Made by a program: the position numbers and the translations under genes. Of a DNA stretch of 64,000 bases, positions 51,126-62,682 are shown one piece after another. Source of the stretch: Apiospora phragmitis (lineage: Eukaryota; Ascomycota; Sordariomycetes; Amphisphaeriales; Apiosporaceae); contig JAQQWL010000011.1 of assembly GCA_038363925.1 (NCBI GenBank), positions 1,302,001-1,366,000 of the forward strand, given 5' to 3'. Within the stretch, counting starts at the first letter, position 1, and each line of letters begins with the position of its first letter. The notes under the pieces are model-generated. The model was not told the DNA's origin and made no database searches. It was given only the letters and a program-made list of their open reading frames with translations.

Positions 51126-52366
51126 ATGAGGTGGGGGTACAAGAGACTGATTACCAGGACAGTTCTTAATTAAATCCATATGTACGGAGTACTGCAAGGA
51201 ATGACCAGCAAGTCGTATCTGTGTATCTATGTATTTATATAGGTATCTTTGTCTTCCATTCAGGTGGAGAAAGATACTGGCCAAAGCTCCGTGACTCTTT
51301 CCTGAGCAGGTATGTTTACGTCGGTAGCTCACACCAAAAGTTCCGCATTGCTTCTTTGGTTGGACAATCTTTATACGTTTCTAACCGATGACGCACCGTT
51401 GGCGAACTACTAACGATATTACTGGAACTGGAAGGGCTCGCGCTGGTTGGTTGGTTGCCAGGTTGCCACTGGGCGTGGATGTTCAGAACCCTGTTTTTAA
51501 TTAGATCGATCAGTGGGAACCCGCCTGGGGCAGGGGGGACTATAGCGCTGAGCGTCAGTGGAGAGCGCTAAACATGACATAATAGCTGCATTAGTTGCCC
51601 ACCTACTGCCGATGAAGCCAACCTAGAAACAACACACACATATCGATCACAGAAGATGCCGGGCCATTATGTACTCGTCTATATTACTCAAGGCTCGCAC
51701 TGCCAAGTTTGTGATCGCATAGGGATTTCGCAAAGGGAATTTTGCTTGCCCTCCCTCTAGCGATTTCTCATCTACTTATGTCTGTAGGTTGCGCGCGCAA
51801 AGCAGTACCGCTATGCCTTATCGTAACTAGAAAGTGACGCCAAAGGGCTAGGGAGTGTCTACCCCCTGCAAGTATGATCTGCCCAACGTCACTCGGCGTT
51901 CAAAGTGCCATATATGGCAAGAAAAGTATGTACAAGAAGTGAAGTGTGCTTTTGTCCGATGTGAGCATATGCATCCCATGTTCTTTCTTCCTTATTCTAT
52001 TGAGGCTTTTGGGGGTATCGCGAGGAATATCGACGGCCAAAGCCTATATCATAACCAGGACGTGTCGTCGACGAGCCGGGCTGTAACTGTATAGCCAAGC
52101 TCGCTGCTCGGAATACCAAATTCGACATGTCGACTCGCCGCGTTAGTATCTAGGGATAGAAACTGAACAAGAAGGGATAACTATCGATTATTACTTACCA
52201 AGGGTGGCACAGAAAAATGTACCAGATGTATGAGTCGGGACTTGGATTTCAGTCCAATGTGTGTGATAGCAATGTTCTTTCTCCTTAACTCGTCGAAGCT
52301 TTCGGGGGCATTGTAAAGAATGTCCGTAGCCGAAGCGTCTATACCATGACCATAACCCATCTTCCT
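51126..52366. other. No supported gene; contains a diverged duplication
   Basis: Positions about 51960-52060 and 52257-52350 are two diverged copies of one sequence (shared ATGTTCTTTCT at the start, later GAAGC or AAAGC and TATATCATAACC or TATACCATGACC near the end). The left copy has more T/A changes. No gene is supported. Confidence 0.5.
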
Positions 52367-53920
52367 TTAGTTGGTCGCCTCGTCCTCCTCCTTCCAGGGA
52401 AGAAGTCTGTGGTCTGGCATGGTCGCACCAAGAACAAGGGTACGCGCAGATGGGCCGTAAGTGTCTTCTCTCCAAGCAAACTCGATGCCTTTGTTCACGA
52501 ACAAGGGTTCCACAAACATTCTCATGGCTCCGGCGCGTCTCGGGATATCGGCGGTAACGCCAACAACCACGCTTGTAAGCTCAGGGAAGTTGTCCTGGGT
52601 AGTGTCTGCGAGCTGGCTGAGCGACTTGGTCATGTCGCGCGTGACATAAGAGACTCGGAAACGGCGAATCGTTTTGGGCAGGAAGCTGGTCAGTCGCTCA
52701 TAAGTGTCCTTATCGACCTCGCGGTACAACGATCGGCAGTCAATAGTAATATCCTCCAACTTCGGGAACTGGGCCAGGGACTTAATGGGCGGGTACCTGA
52801 GGCACGGCTCCTGGCCTAAGTATCCCTCATCCCCAGGTAGATATGAGAGGCAGAGACGTTTCAAGGTAGCCTTTGCTCGCTCGATGATGATAACCAGCTC
52901 CGTGTTCAAGGGAGGAGAAACTGTCCAATAGAGTTCCAGCTCCTCCAAACCACGGACTCTGTCGACTAAGTCCCCTAAGTGCGGTAAATATATGTCGCTG
53001 ATGACGAGCTTCTTGAGATGGATCAGAGGCTTGTACACGATATGACCCCATTTGCCAGGCCATGGATTGTATCCAATCAAAGCCCAATGGCATCTATCAT
53101 CGTGGCCTGCGGTACAAACATAGAGACTCTCCAGCTTAGGTGCTGCCTTGACCAAACCGCGTATGGCGGCAAGCTGGTATGGGGTGCCAGCGGGACTTAT
53201 CAGTCCCAGTTTGGTGAGATCCGGGAATTCGGGGCGTGGACCTTCGTCGAGCACTCGAAAAACCGCGTAAGTCTCGGGAGGCATGTAGAAGTCGTCCATC
53301 GCGATGATTACGTCCCGCAGTTTGGTGCTCAGCACCATAGCAAGGCACATTAGCCATCGATGGGCCCCCTGCTTCCAAGAGTCAGGAACGCCGGTGTCAT
53401 TGCACCACGTCTGGTGGATATCCTGCCTGATATGGAAAGTTGACAGCGAGCCTTTGTCATCGCTCTGCTTAATGAGAGCCCGTAGAGTCTTGAAGCTCTT
53501 ATCATCGTCATACTTTCTGTAGGCTTCAGGGTGGTTCACCAGTTGCATGGATACTACATTGGTCGCAAGTGTCGGGCGTGCTGCGAGAGTCGAAACGAAT
53601 GACAGAAGATGGTCATTGAATCCCTGCTTTCTGTCAAGGAAATCATTGCAATTTCCGGTCGCATAGTAATGATAGAGAATCGGCTCTGCTACGTCCCGGA
53701 AACGTGTAGAGGCTCGGCACAGGCGGGCGAGCGTTGCCTTGTTTTGACGAACTTCTTGCGAGTCGGCATGGGGGAACTCGCCCGGGTTTTGGCAATGGAA
53801 ACAGAATTGCTCCAAGATCTTCATCAGTAGCTCGTCAGGCAAGTGGACGTAGGCTGTCGTCTCTACCGCTTGCGCCTGACGTTGGCGTATAGGTAGTGTT
53901 ACCTGGAGTTGCTGCTCCAT
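52367..53920 (-). CDS. F-box / leucine-rich-like protein
   Basis: 517 residues from ATG 53920 (MEQQLQVTLPIRQRQA); the frame extends upstream, but only this ATG has a good context. An F-box lies at residues about 25-80: HLPDELLMKILEQFCFHC, then ATLARLCRASTRFRDVAEPI. The rest is a series of irregular leucine-rich units (LVISDIYLPHLGDLVDRV, GLEELELYWTVSPP, FPKLEDITIDCRSL) typical of fungal F-box/LRR proteins that recruit substrates to SCF ubiquitin ligases. No stop or frameshift over 1.5 kb. A TATA-like box lies 250 bp upstream. Confidence 0.75.
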   Translation of the reverse strand: MEQQLQVTLPIRQRQAQAVETTAYVHLPDELLMKILEQFCFHCQNPGEFPHADSQEVRQNKATLARLCRASTRFRDVAEPILYHYYATGNCNDFLDRKQGFNDHLLSFVSTLAARPTLATNVVSMQLVNHPEAYRKYDDDKSFKTLRALIKQSDDKGSLSTFHIRQDIHQTWCNDTGVPDSWKQGAHRWLMCLAMVLSTKLRDVIIAMDDFYMPPETYAVFRVLDEGPRPEFPDLTKLGLISPAGTPYQLAAIRGLVKAAPKLESLYVCTAGHDDRCHWALIGYNPWPGKWGHIVYKPLIHLKKLVISDIYLPHLGDLVDRVRGLEELELYWTVSPPLNTELVIIIERAKATLKRLCLSYLPGDEGYLGQEPCLRYPPIKSLAQFPKLEDITIDCRSLYREVDKDTYERLTSFLPKTIRRFRVSYVTRDMTKSLSQLADTTQDNFPELTSVVVGVTADIPRRAGAMRMFVEPLFVNKGIEFAWREDTYGPSARTLVLGATMPDHRLLPWKEEDEATN

Positions 53921-54168
53921 GGTGGGCAAAGTTACAAGCCAATGCCAGTGATGTTGAAGACCAAGGAAGATATGAAGATGGAGAACAACAGGCTGCGGAA
54001 GATAAAGACGCAGAATTACCAAGATGTGGGAGTGTTTGATTTGTGAGGAAGGGGGGTTTGAGAAAAAATACCACGAACGAGGGGGAGATGATTTTTGTGT
54101 TGGTGGAACCCGGGAAGAAAAAAGATCAGTTCTTCCAATCAGTACTAGCCCCATGCAGAGACTCGCCG

Positions 54169-54176
54169 TTTATAAA
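54169..54176 (-). promoter_or_regulatory. TATA-like box for the F-box/LRR gene
   Basis: TTTATAAA, about 250 bp upstream of the ATG at 53920, leaving a 5' UTR of about 200 bp. Composition and location only. Confidence 0.35.
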
Positions 54177-55203
54177 GGGAATAATCAAAAGAGCTACCGC
54201 AGCAGTAGGGCTTAAGAACTAATTCCCACCTGTACTGCCGCAGAAGTTGGTTGCCTGGCCGGGCCTGTGCTGTATGAACTTAGGGTTGTGTTCACTCGGC
54301 CGAACCGACGACTAGCTACCAACTTCGACTTGCCAAACCTATCTCACCGAGATAATCCAGTAATCTAGATAGATAATATTGAAAACAGAACATGAATATC
54401 GGAGCAAATGCGGTAGTATTTACTCGCACTGGACACTACAGGTGACGCCCCCTTTCGGGCACTTAATTCTATATTCACCATACGAATGCGAGTTCTCGCC
54501 ACGCTCCATGCCCCCAAAACGCATATACTGACCTGTTTAACTGTTATGTATGTTTAATGTGACCCCTTGGCCCTAGCCGTGAAGTGTCACGTTGGTTTGC
54601 AAGGGTTGCACGCCCCTTTCGGGCAAACCAAACCACATTTGGTTCACTCTGGGCAAACCCGCTTCTTGGATTCCTTCTCCTGGAGCCAGAATAGCATTGT
54701 CATGTGCGTATGAAATAGAAATAAAAAATAAATCCGGTAGGATAATGGCACGTCAAATGCTTTCCTACAAGTCCCCGGTCTTGAGCTTTTCCAACCACCT
54801 CTGTTTGTGTTCGACGACTATTCTCGTCAAGGGCAGAGTATTTCCTACCTACCAGTGGAGCTACGCATACCTAGGTAAATACATGTATGTACGCGTACCT
54901 GGATGTGTCTCGCATGCTACCCTGTGGCGTACCCTGTAGTGTACATGTTTGCAAGCATTCCTACTATCAAATTGCTCGGAAGAAGGCCGAAATCGTGAAG
55001 CACGGGTTCTCATAGCCTCTTCCAAGCTAACGACAACTGCTTTAGGCCGGTCTACGGCGCATGGCCACCTTGGGGTATGTACTGGATCGAATACATCTGG
55101 CAAGTCTCGAGAATCACCACGAAATATTCACAAGGTAATGTTATTCCAAGCTGCCTAATGGGTCCTATCCTATCCGCAACTGCCGCATCTCCTGTGCAAT
55201 CAA
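54177..55203. other. Intergenic, no gene seen
   Basis: Repeated short phrases such as CCCCTTTCGGGC (54450 and 54616) and TACCTAGGTA-like motifs occur, but no gene. Confidence 0.4.
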
Positions 55204-56886
55204 CTATGCCCTCATCGCATCATACTTCAACACACTGTGCATGAGCACTTCCGCCCCAATCGCACAGTCCTCGGGGCTGGTGTATTCCGCCGGATTATGA
55301 CTGACCCCATCCCGACAGGGCACAAAGATCATAGTGGTAGGGCAGACGCGACTGGCATAGACGCTATCATGCCCGGCACCCGAGACCACGTCCCGCACCA
55401 GCCCTCCGTCCGCGCCGTCACCGAGAACATCCGCCGCCGCCGCCCGCACGCACTGGATGCAGTCCTCGTGGAAGATGGTCGCCGTCGTCTCGCTATCGGT
55501 GCGCCAGGATACCGAGAACTCGCTCTTGCCCACCGTGCTGCCCGCGTGCAGACCGCCGATATCCTTCCCGGAAGCCAGGTCGGCGAAATCCTGCTGCAGC
55601 TGGGCTTCGACCTCTTCTACCGTCTCGTTTCGAGGTGCTCGGATATCAAGGCTAAATCGAACGCTACCGGGAATTGTGTTCGTCGACCCAGGCGAGAGCG
55701 TAAGGATACCGGTAGACACAAGCGCTGCGTTCTTGGTTGCCACCCGGTTCCCGTGGACCATGAGTTTGCTGGCAAGAAGCAACGCATCGCTTCTGTTTGC
55801 CAAAGGAGTCGTACCAGTATGCGCGTCTTTTCGTGCAGATTTAGTCGTTAGTTAACACTTGAGATAGTTTCTTTTAATGGTCATCAAAACCCTACCTCGG
55901 CCTTCTATCTCGATGGTGAACCACTTGTAAGCTTGGACACCTTGGACAACCCCGATCTTCCTCCTCTCCGCCTCTAAGATAGGACCCTGCTCAATGTGTA
56001 GCTCAAAGTGGGCCCCCATAGGCACACTGTGGTAGCTTGCCGGCACCTTTCCCCGATAACCAATACGTTCGAGCTCGGATTTCAGCGTGACATTGTCGCC
56101 CGTGACAGACCGGAGGCTGTAGGCCGCATCAAGAGACAGGGCTCCCGCCCAAACCCCCGATCCCATCATGCTATACGGGAACCGCGCACCCTCCTCGCTA
56201 CACGCCGTAAGTTAGCACACAAGATGGACAAGTCCTTCAGGAGAAAGAAAGAAAATTCGATATTATTAAGAGAGGGGCTCAAGAACGTACTTGGTCCAAT
56301 TTACTACACCGACGGGTAACTCAGTCTCGACATCGTTCTCATGCAAAACCCGAAGCATTTCCACTCCCGCCATGACACCCAAGATCCCATCATACCGGCC
56401 GCCCGTGGGCTGCGTGTCCAGATGCGATCCCGCGAACGTCGCGGCGCCTTCCGAGCGTCCGGGCCGTACAGCGAAGACGTTGCCGATGGCGTCGACGGTG
56501 ACCCGACATCCGAGACCCTCGACCGTCCCCACGAACCAGTCGCGGGCCTCCTTGTCCGCGTCGGACAGCGTGAGGCGCGACATACCGGTCTCCGTGCTGG
56601 CCTGTCCCCACCGCTTGCCGGCGCCCCAGGCGCAGGTCTCGTGGAGGGTCTCCATCAGCCGTGCTCGGTTCACCTGCAAGGGAAGCTTATTCCGTCGGAC
56701 ATCACCATCATGACTTACGCCGGACGACAGGGCTCGCCGAGACCCGGAAAAGTACTTCGGCATATTGTCCGCTGCCGTGGACGCAGCCATCGACAAAGCG
56801 GCAGGGCAAGTGGCCCGAGAGCTAGTCCAGCCGCGGCTCGGTTGGAGATAGGGGCGCCAAGCCCTCGAGCAATTTATCAACGCCAT
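55204..56886 (-). CDS. N-carbamoyl-L-amino-acid hydrolase / beta-ureidopropionase-type M20 amidohydrolase
   Basis: Three exons, complement(join(55204..55826, 55896..56197, 56291..56886)), 506 residues, introns of 69 and 93 bp. Metal and substrate motifs are in order: GSHLDTQPTGGRYDG (His155, Asp157 and Asp166 region), NEEGARF (Glu200, Glu201; the intron splits the Asn codon), GAHFELHIEQGPIL, GRDAHTGTTPLANRSDALLL across the second junction, and GAGHDS near the end. This is the M20 allantoate/N-carbamoyl amino-acid amidohydrolase signature. The enzyme removes CO2 and ammonia from N-carbamoyl amino acids, as in pyrimidine or hydantoin catabolism. The first 60 residues are Arg/Ser/Ala-rich (RAWRPYLQPSRGWTSSRAT) and could be a mitochondrial targeting peptide. 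No lesions; likely functional. Confidence 0.9.
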
Positions 56887-59800
56887 GACGTGTACGCAGA
56901 TGGCGTAACAAGAAAGAGTCCCCGAGCCGTCAAGATCACCCGTGGCACGATAGATGGTGCTTCGCTTACTTCCGCGGAGATAACCCTTGGGAGGCGAGAT
57001 AAGGAGGTCTCGCTAGAGGTTTCGCCAAGTCAGCCTATGCGTCCAATAGCCTTCGTCTTAATGGAAGTTTGTGGAAGAGAAAAAACAAAATCACCTCGAT
57101 GTACGTAGCTCGCTATTTCGCGATAGGAGCGTTCCGACTCCAAGCGGTAACCACCTCATATTGTGCCGCGGCTCGCTTGGGGGAGAGTGGGGATTTGGAG
57201 GCGCCAGGCGCTGTTACCCCTCAGCCACTGCATACGCCGCATGCATTTGGAGACATACAACCGTCCGCTGCAGGGATAAAATATGAGCATAAGCACCGGG
57301 GTCAATGCATGATGATGATGCATGAAGTTGCGACGTACAGCGAGTTGCTGCAGGCAGCGACCTGCTCCGGAGCTTGGTCCGCATCGAATGGTGTTATTAC
57401 ACACACACAGCCTGAAGGTACCAGACTATCGAGAAATTTGGCTGCGGCGGAAACACTCGCAGAACGAACAGGACAAGTTGGTGGCTTTTCTTTGGTTATA
57501 TGAGAGGTATTGACCTCTATTGAGTCTTTCGCTGATGGGGGACTCTCTTCTTTAGTGATTTCTATACGTGCGAGAAGTTGTGAGGCAAGTCCCCTGGTAG
57601 TGTCCGGCAAGCAATGTCGGTTTACTGCTCGAATCCGGTTGCGATTTCAGCTACACAACAACTTGATATTCCACTGCGCCACATCGCGCTGTGCTGGGCA
57701 GTGGAAGTTTGCCGTTGCTCTTTTGAGAGTCGGCCGATTAGCTGTAGAATGATCCGTATCATAGCACGGCCGTTCGTGTCCTTTGTTTGGAGTGGTCGCC
57801 CATTCTGGAGATACCAACAGGCATATAGTCGGCATGGCAGACGCTTTACGCGGTCTGTCGTCTGGAGTTACGTGTCTTTGAGCAATCCAGTCCCTCAAAA
57901 TCGATGTCTTCGTTCGATCAATACATGTAGGTAGGTACATGTGGGATTGATGGTACGATCGTTCACCTAAAGGGGGCGCGCGAGACTCGCTGCATTAGCT
58001 TGGCTTCGATACTAACCTAAGGGCAAACGTTTATGTGTCGTGAACGAATTCAAACAAGTGAACCCCCTCTGAGTACATTAATGTATGGATGTACCTGCGC
58101 AGGCCAATCCCAACTATCATGTATTCCCTCTCCTCCCCTCTCGACTGGTATTCTTTGGGCATGTTTGATATCCACTCATCCTCGAATTCTTTGGTACTGG
58201 TTTCCCGAAACCGAAGGGACGGTTAAGTTGTACTATTGAGTACCAAGATCGGATGTTCCAAGTGGAAGGAGGGTGTATTACCGGAGTGTAAGTCTTTCGG
58301 CATCCCAATAACGAAGGGAAAGGGGGGAAGAGAGCCTGGATGTCCATGGTGACAACCGTCTCGAAACTCCCAGCTTGCAAGGCCCAGCGAAGCGGGCCAG
58401 CTCGGCAGGCCATAAGTGAATGGCAAGGTAGCACACCGGTTGGCTGTCTCCACTGGGAATCCATGGCGAGACCGCAATCTTAGTTTGCTTCAAGGTGCCT
58501 ATTCGGCTGGGCTTTTTGCGAGAGAATTTAAGAATCTCCCATGGGGGGACGTGAGCAGCTAGGTTGGTTGCATGATCTTGTTGATAGCCCAATCAAGTCC
58601 AGAAAGGCCTGGCCATGAAACAAGCAAGTTCAACACGAAGTCCCCATAGGTAGGAAAAGAATAGCTGAGCAATCAAGCAGAGAATAGAAAGCATTTCCCA
58701 ACAGATGAAGCAAGGTCCGCAGCCATCACGCAACGTGTTCGACATGTGGACTATCTCAAGAGGCGAGCAGTGTAGGCCTGTCCATTGGGCATGCGGTTCC
58801 CAGACGTGCTCCTCGGCGCTTATACAACTGCGTTGACTCAGTTTCTAGATTTGCCAGCTTTGCATGGTTGACGGGTAGAACAAACGGGATTTGCGGCTGA
58901 TACCCTGTTTCACTGCTGGGGGTCTGGGGTTTGGTAGGTCTGGGGTCCTCGGAATTATCCCTTCCTTGGATGTCGCCATTCCAGAACGAGAAGAAGAAGA
59001 ATCTCAAGGGATTGGACATCTGGTCAGTTCTTTCCCAGACCGCTTACATGGCTCCACTGTGATCAGACATGGCAGGTAACCCCGGCGTCACTTCTTTTTC
59101 CTCTTTGACGTTATTCCCGTCAGCCCCAGAATATATGTCAAGCTTCGAGTTGTTGCCCATTTTAGCACCCATTCTCGCGGCGATGAGCTGTTCAGTAGTC
59201 GATGGCTTGGTCCACGGGTGTACTTTCAAGTAACCAAGGTTACACAGAGTTCCGTCAGTCAGTGAAGACATTGTCTGATGTGTCATGCAGACGACGACGC
59301 ACATGATCTATGTTCCACTTCTACCCCCTCCGTGATGCCAGGCCTGTAAGCAAGAGACTTGGAAGAGATGCCAGCCTCCACACCGTAACAACATGGCATC
59401 GAATTAAAATTCACAGCCGTTGGATTGAAAATTCCGCCAAGACTGGACAACTACGCTACTTGTTGTAGTATTGTGGTTTTACCAGATGCTTTACAGGAAA
59501 CATTAGTTGGCGAGATGCGCGAAAGGGGGGTAGATTTCAGTCCGTCGGAACAGATTCTCGGACAACCGATTCACAGCCGATCTCGTTTTAGACATTCCAA
59601 TAATCCAAGCCGAGGTTAGAATGGTGTTCTGTCCCGCAATGAGAATGTCATGGTTGAAGGGTTTTCAGGGGTTCCACCCGGCGCTTCCGGAAGAACTTAT
59701 AGCATCATCATAGCATCATCCGCCATAGCGAGAAGAAGAGATACGGGATTAATACTAGGGCTGGCGATTGCCGCCCAGTCTGGCGTGATTTAGGCTGGCA

Positions 59801-62682
59801 GGAACCAGCATTTCTTCAATATAACAGTACCCGCACTCTACAGTTGAAAAGGCCTAGCCTCGGCGTTCCGCAGTACCCAATCGAGCCTAGGCCTAATGCT
59901 TGTCTTCGAGAGAGAATTTGCTTTTTCTCCCGCCTGTTTTCCCCAACGCACGCAAGCCGCGTCGGCGATGAGATCTAGAGCCGGAAGTTCGCGTTCGTGG
60001 CCCACGCGGGAATTCGACGCGGGAGGAGAATCGTACGAACCAGGGAAGTTGCATCCATGGCGCCCGGAGCAAAGGTGCGGAGGGCCGGTCGCGGTCTCGA
60101 TGAAATGTCCAATATCCTCACTAATGATCCAGGCTGTTCGATATATGCAATTCCTTTGCGGAAAGGGAGGTCTTTCGTGCCCGATGGGCGGCCGTGCGAG
60201 TTGCTCGGGTGCATATGCCGGGCCACATCGTCTTGTCGGTGTCTGGGAAAACAAGCAATTATTGGCTCCCAGTCAGTGTCTATGACGCTCTCAGCAGTCC
60301 ACCAGTTGTGAGGTAGGTTTGTGTCGGGTGTCGGGAATCAAGCAGCGGAAGGCGGGCTGCCTCACTCAGGTAAGAGGGCGCCAAAATTCCGAGCGCATTC
60401 TTGTGTCCTGGGAGGTGTTCCTGCGCTTGGGTTTCTCAGCTTCGCGCTGCCTACCTGAGGAAGGATGGGAAATGGACCGGATGGCATAGTAGAGCCACTG
60501 GCGACCACCTGGGTTGAATAGCATATCGCAAAAAGCCCCTCAGGAGCTGGGCCCGAGTCCAAGCAGGAATACATAAACCCGGCCGGGGAGGAGGGCTGTG
60601 TTCCGTGGAATCATGCCAAGGCGAGGCTTTCTACATATCTCATGGCACGGCAAGTACCCACACCACAAGACATCAAGATAGGAAATAGTAGGTAGGTGAT
60701 TCAGAAACCCCGCACGTCTGAACAGCGCAGCGCCCTGCGGTATACTTGTCTTGCTTTTGATGAAGAAAGCCGATCCCTCAGCCCTCGCTTGTGGCGGTAA
60801 CGGCCGAGCTGCTTTGATCGCTTGGATAGGCGTACAGTGTACCTGGGACTTGAAGGGTAACATGAAGCTGATCTCAGACATTGCGATGGGCGGCAGCGGT
60901 ATAGTAGCGGGTCTATGTCCCATCTCATCCCAAGTGGAGGCCCAGTAGATCAACGATATTCAGATCCCGAAATAGGTACATCTACTGTATCCAGACGCCG
61001 TTAACGACCCGAGACTCTGGCTAGCGCCGTAAGTACTTTCTTGCTGTATTTGATGTGATGCTTAGAGCATGGGATCCTGATAGCCCTACATGAGCAAAGA
61101 TGGTATTTGTTTGATCGCGCATGCGGATGTACCCGTGATCGCTCAGATTCATTGTTTCAACCTAGTCCACCGCAGATTTGCGCTGGAAGGAACAAGATCG
61201 ATACCATGGAGCAGGGCCCATAGGAATGCTGTGGATCCCTGCAGGCCCTCAAAAGGTTCTGACACACCCTAGGCAGATGATGATGCAGTCTACCATTGGG
61301 CAAGTTGGCAGAAAAAGGGGAGCGACACACCTCGGCATCTGGACTGCAATGCAACCGGTAAAGCCTTTGACTCTCGCCCAGGCTTCAGATAGTTCCTTCC
61401 CAGGCTGGGCGAATCGGAGGAAGCCCTCATATTCGGTAGCAGACCAGTCCATCAAGTACCAAGAGGTGCTCGCCGAAGCTACCTCGAAATCGGTCTAGGT
61501 TGTCCATTTATATGTAAGATCAGCCCGCCTGACAAGAAACAGTCTGGTTACCCCATATGATATATCTTTCGTGCCGACCCGGAAAGAGAGGACAGGTGGG
61601 ACGTCCATACCCGAATGACCTGCCGCAGACTACCACTTGTCTTCCTTTACTTCCATTGTCAGCCCAAGCACACACCTCCAACGACACGGCATAGAGCGAG
61701 CAGCAGTTGCTCCCCAGGTGAGTAAGTGCTTACATACAATGTTACATGTCGTAGCCATGTACCAGACGTCATCAGCCTCTTCCACATCCAAGTCCGTTAG
61801 GGGTTTCAACTGGTGCCTGCCGGGTTCCACTCCTACTTGGCATGATTGCATTCAAGGCTTGATGGTGATGATGTTGCCCCATTGCCATTGGGGGCCGGTA
61901 TAGCTTGGAGACTTGTCCAAATAGAGAGAGCTAGGAAGAACATTGGCTAACTAGGATCTTGTGGCACAGTCAGCCGAGCCAATCACTGCTGTGGTAACCC
62001 AACCCGGAGTACACTCCGGACACCAGTCGGAAGTGAGAACTGGGCTGCTGGGCTATGAGTGCTAGGGGAGGAGAGATATAGGGGATCCATGCAAGACGAG
62101 CCGCACGAGCGACATCATTCGAAGGCACGACCTAGAGAGTCCTTCGGTACTGCCGTGCTAGTCTGTCTCATTGGAACTGGAAGAAAACGGCCATAAAGAC
62201 CACAACCAGGCCGGCATTCAAATCTGAGTACGTCACACTTGGTCTCCTGGTAGGTGCTCCTTCCTATTGATGTTGGATGATTCCCCGTGACAGGGTTCAT
62301 GTCCCTCATGCGCCTTCCTGCACTGCCTATGCTGGGCAGTTTGTAGGCGAAAGTTAAATTTATTAGGGGGTCTTCCCTTTTTGGATTTGCCTTACCACTA
62401 CATACATACATACTTACTTTACCCACCTCCTCCTGCCTGCTACATGTAATCCACCAAACCCCTGCTCATGGCATTACGTTCTTCAATGGTAGCATGGCCG
62501 ACTCCCATCATCACATTGCCTTACGTACAGTACAATACCTACAGCCTTGTCGATAGACAGTCTGCCTAGTGCTAGCCGGCATCATGCATTGGCCTAAAGA
62601 TGCATCGGAAATCTTAGGTAAAGGTGGTGATATAAATGGAGCTGACGTCGCTAGGCATAGCATTCCGGAAGTCCATTATTAG
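56887..62682. other. 5.8-kb stretch with no supported gene
   Basis: Many short frames, including overlapping GC-rich ones on opposite strands at 59838-60285 and 60540-60953, but none has a motif, consistent splice sites or a promoter. Contains scattered TAGGTAGGTACATG-type motifs (57927, 60684) and a short CATA microsatellite (62400). It may hold long regulatory sequence or a non-coding RNA ahead of the transcription factor. Confidence 0.4.

Noticed and set aside
50834..51332. Repetitive peptides rich in YPPCVPSLCTLP or REGTQGG
   Set aside because: Produced by the 13-bp minisatellite, which keeps several frames open on both strands; no conserved ends or promoter.
59838..60285. Two overlapping frames of about 130 residues on opposite strands
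   Set aside because: GC-rich sequence keeps both open; neither has a motif, splice sites or promoter.
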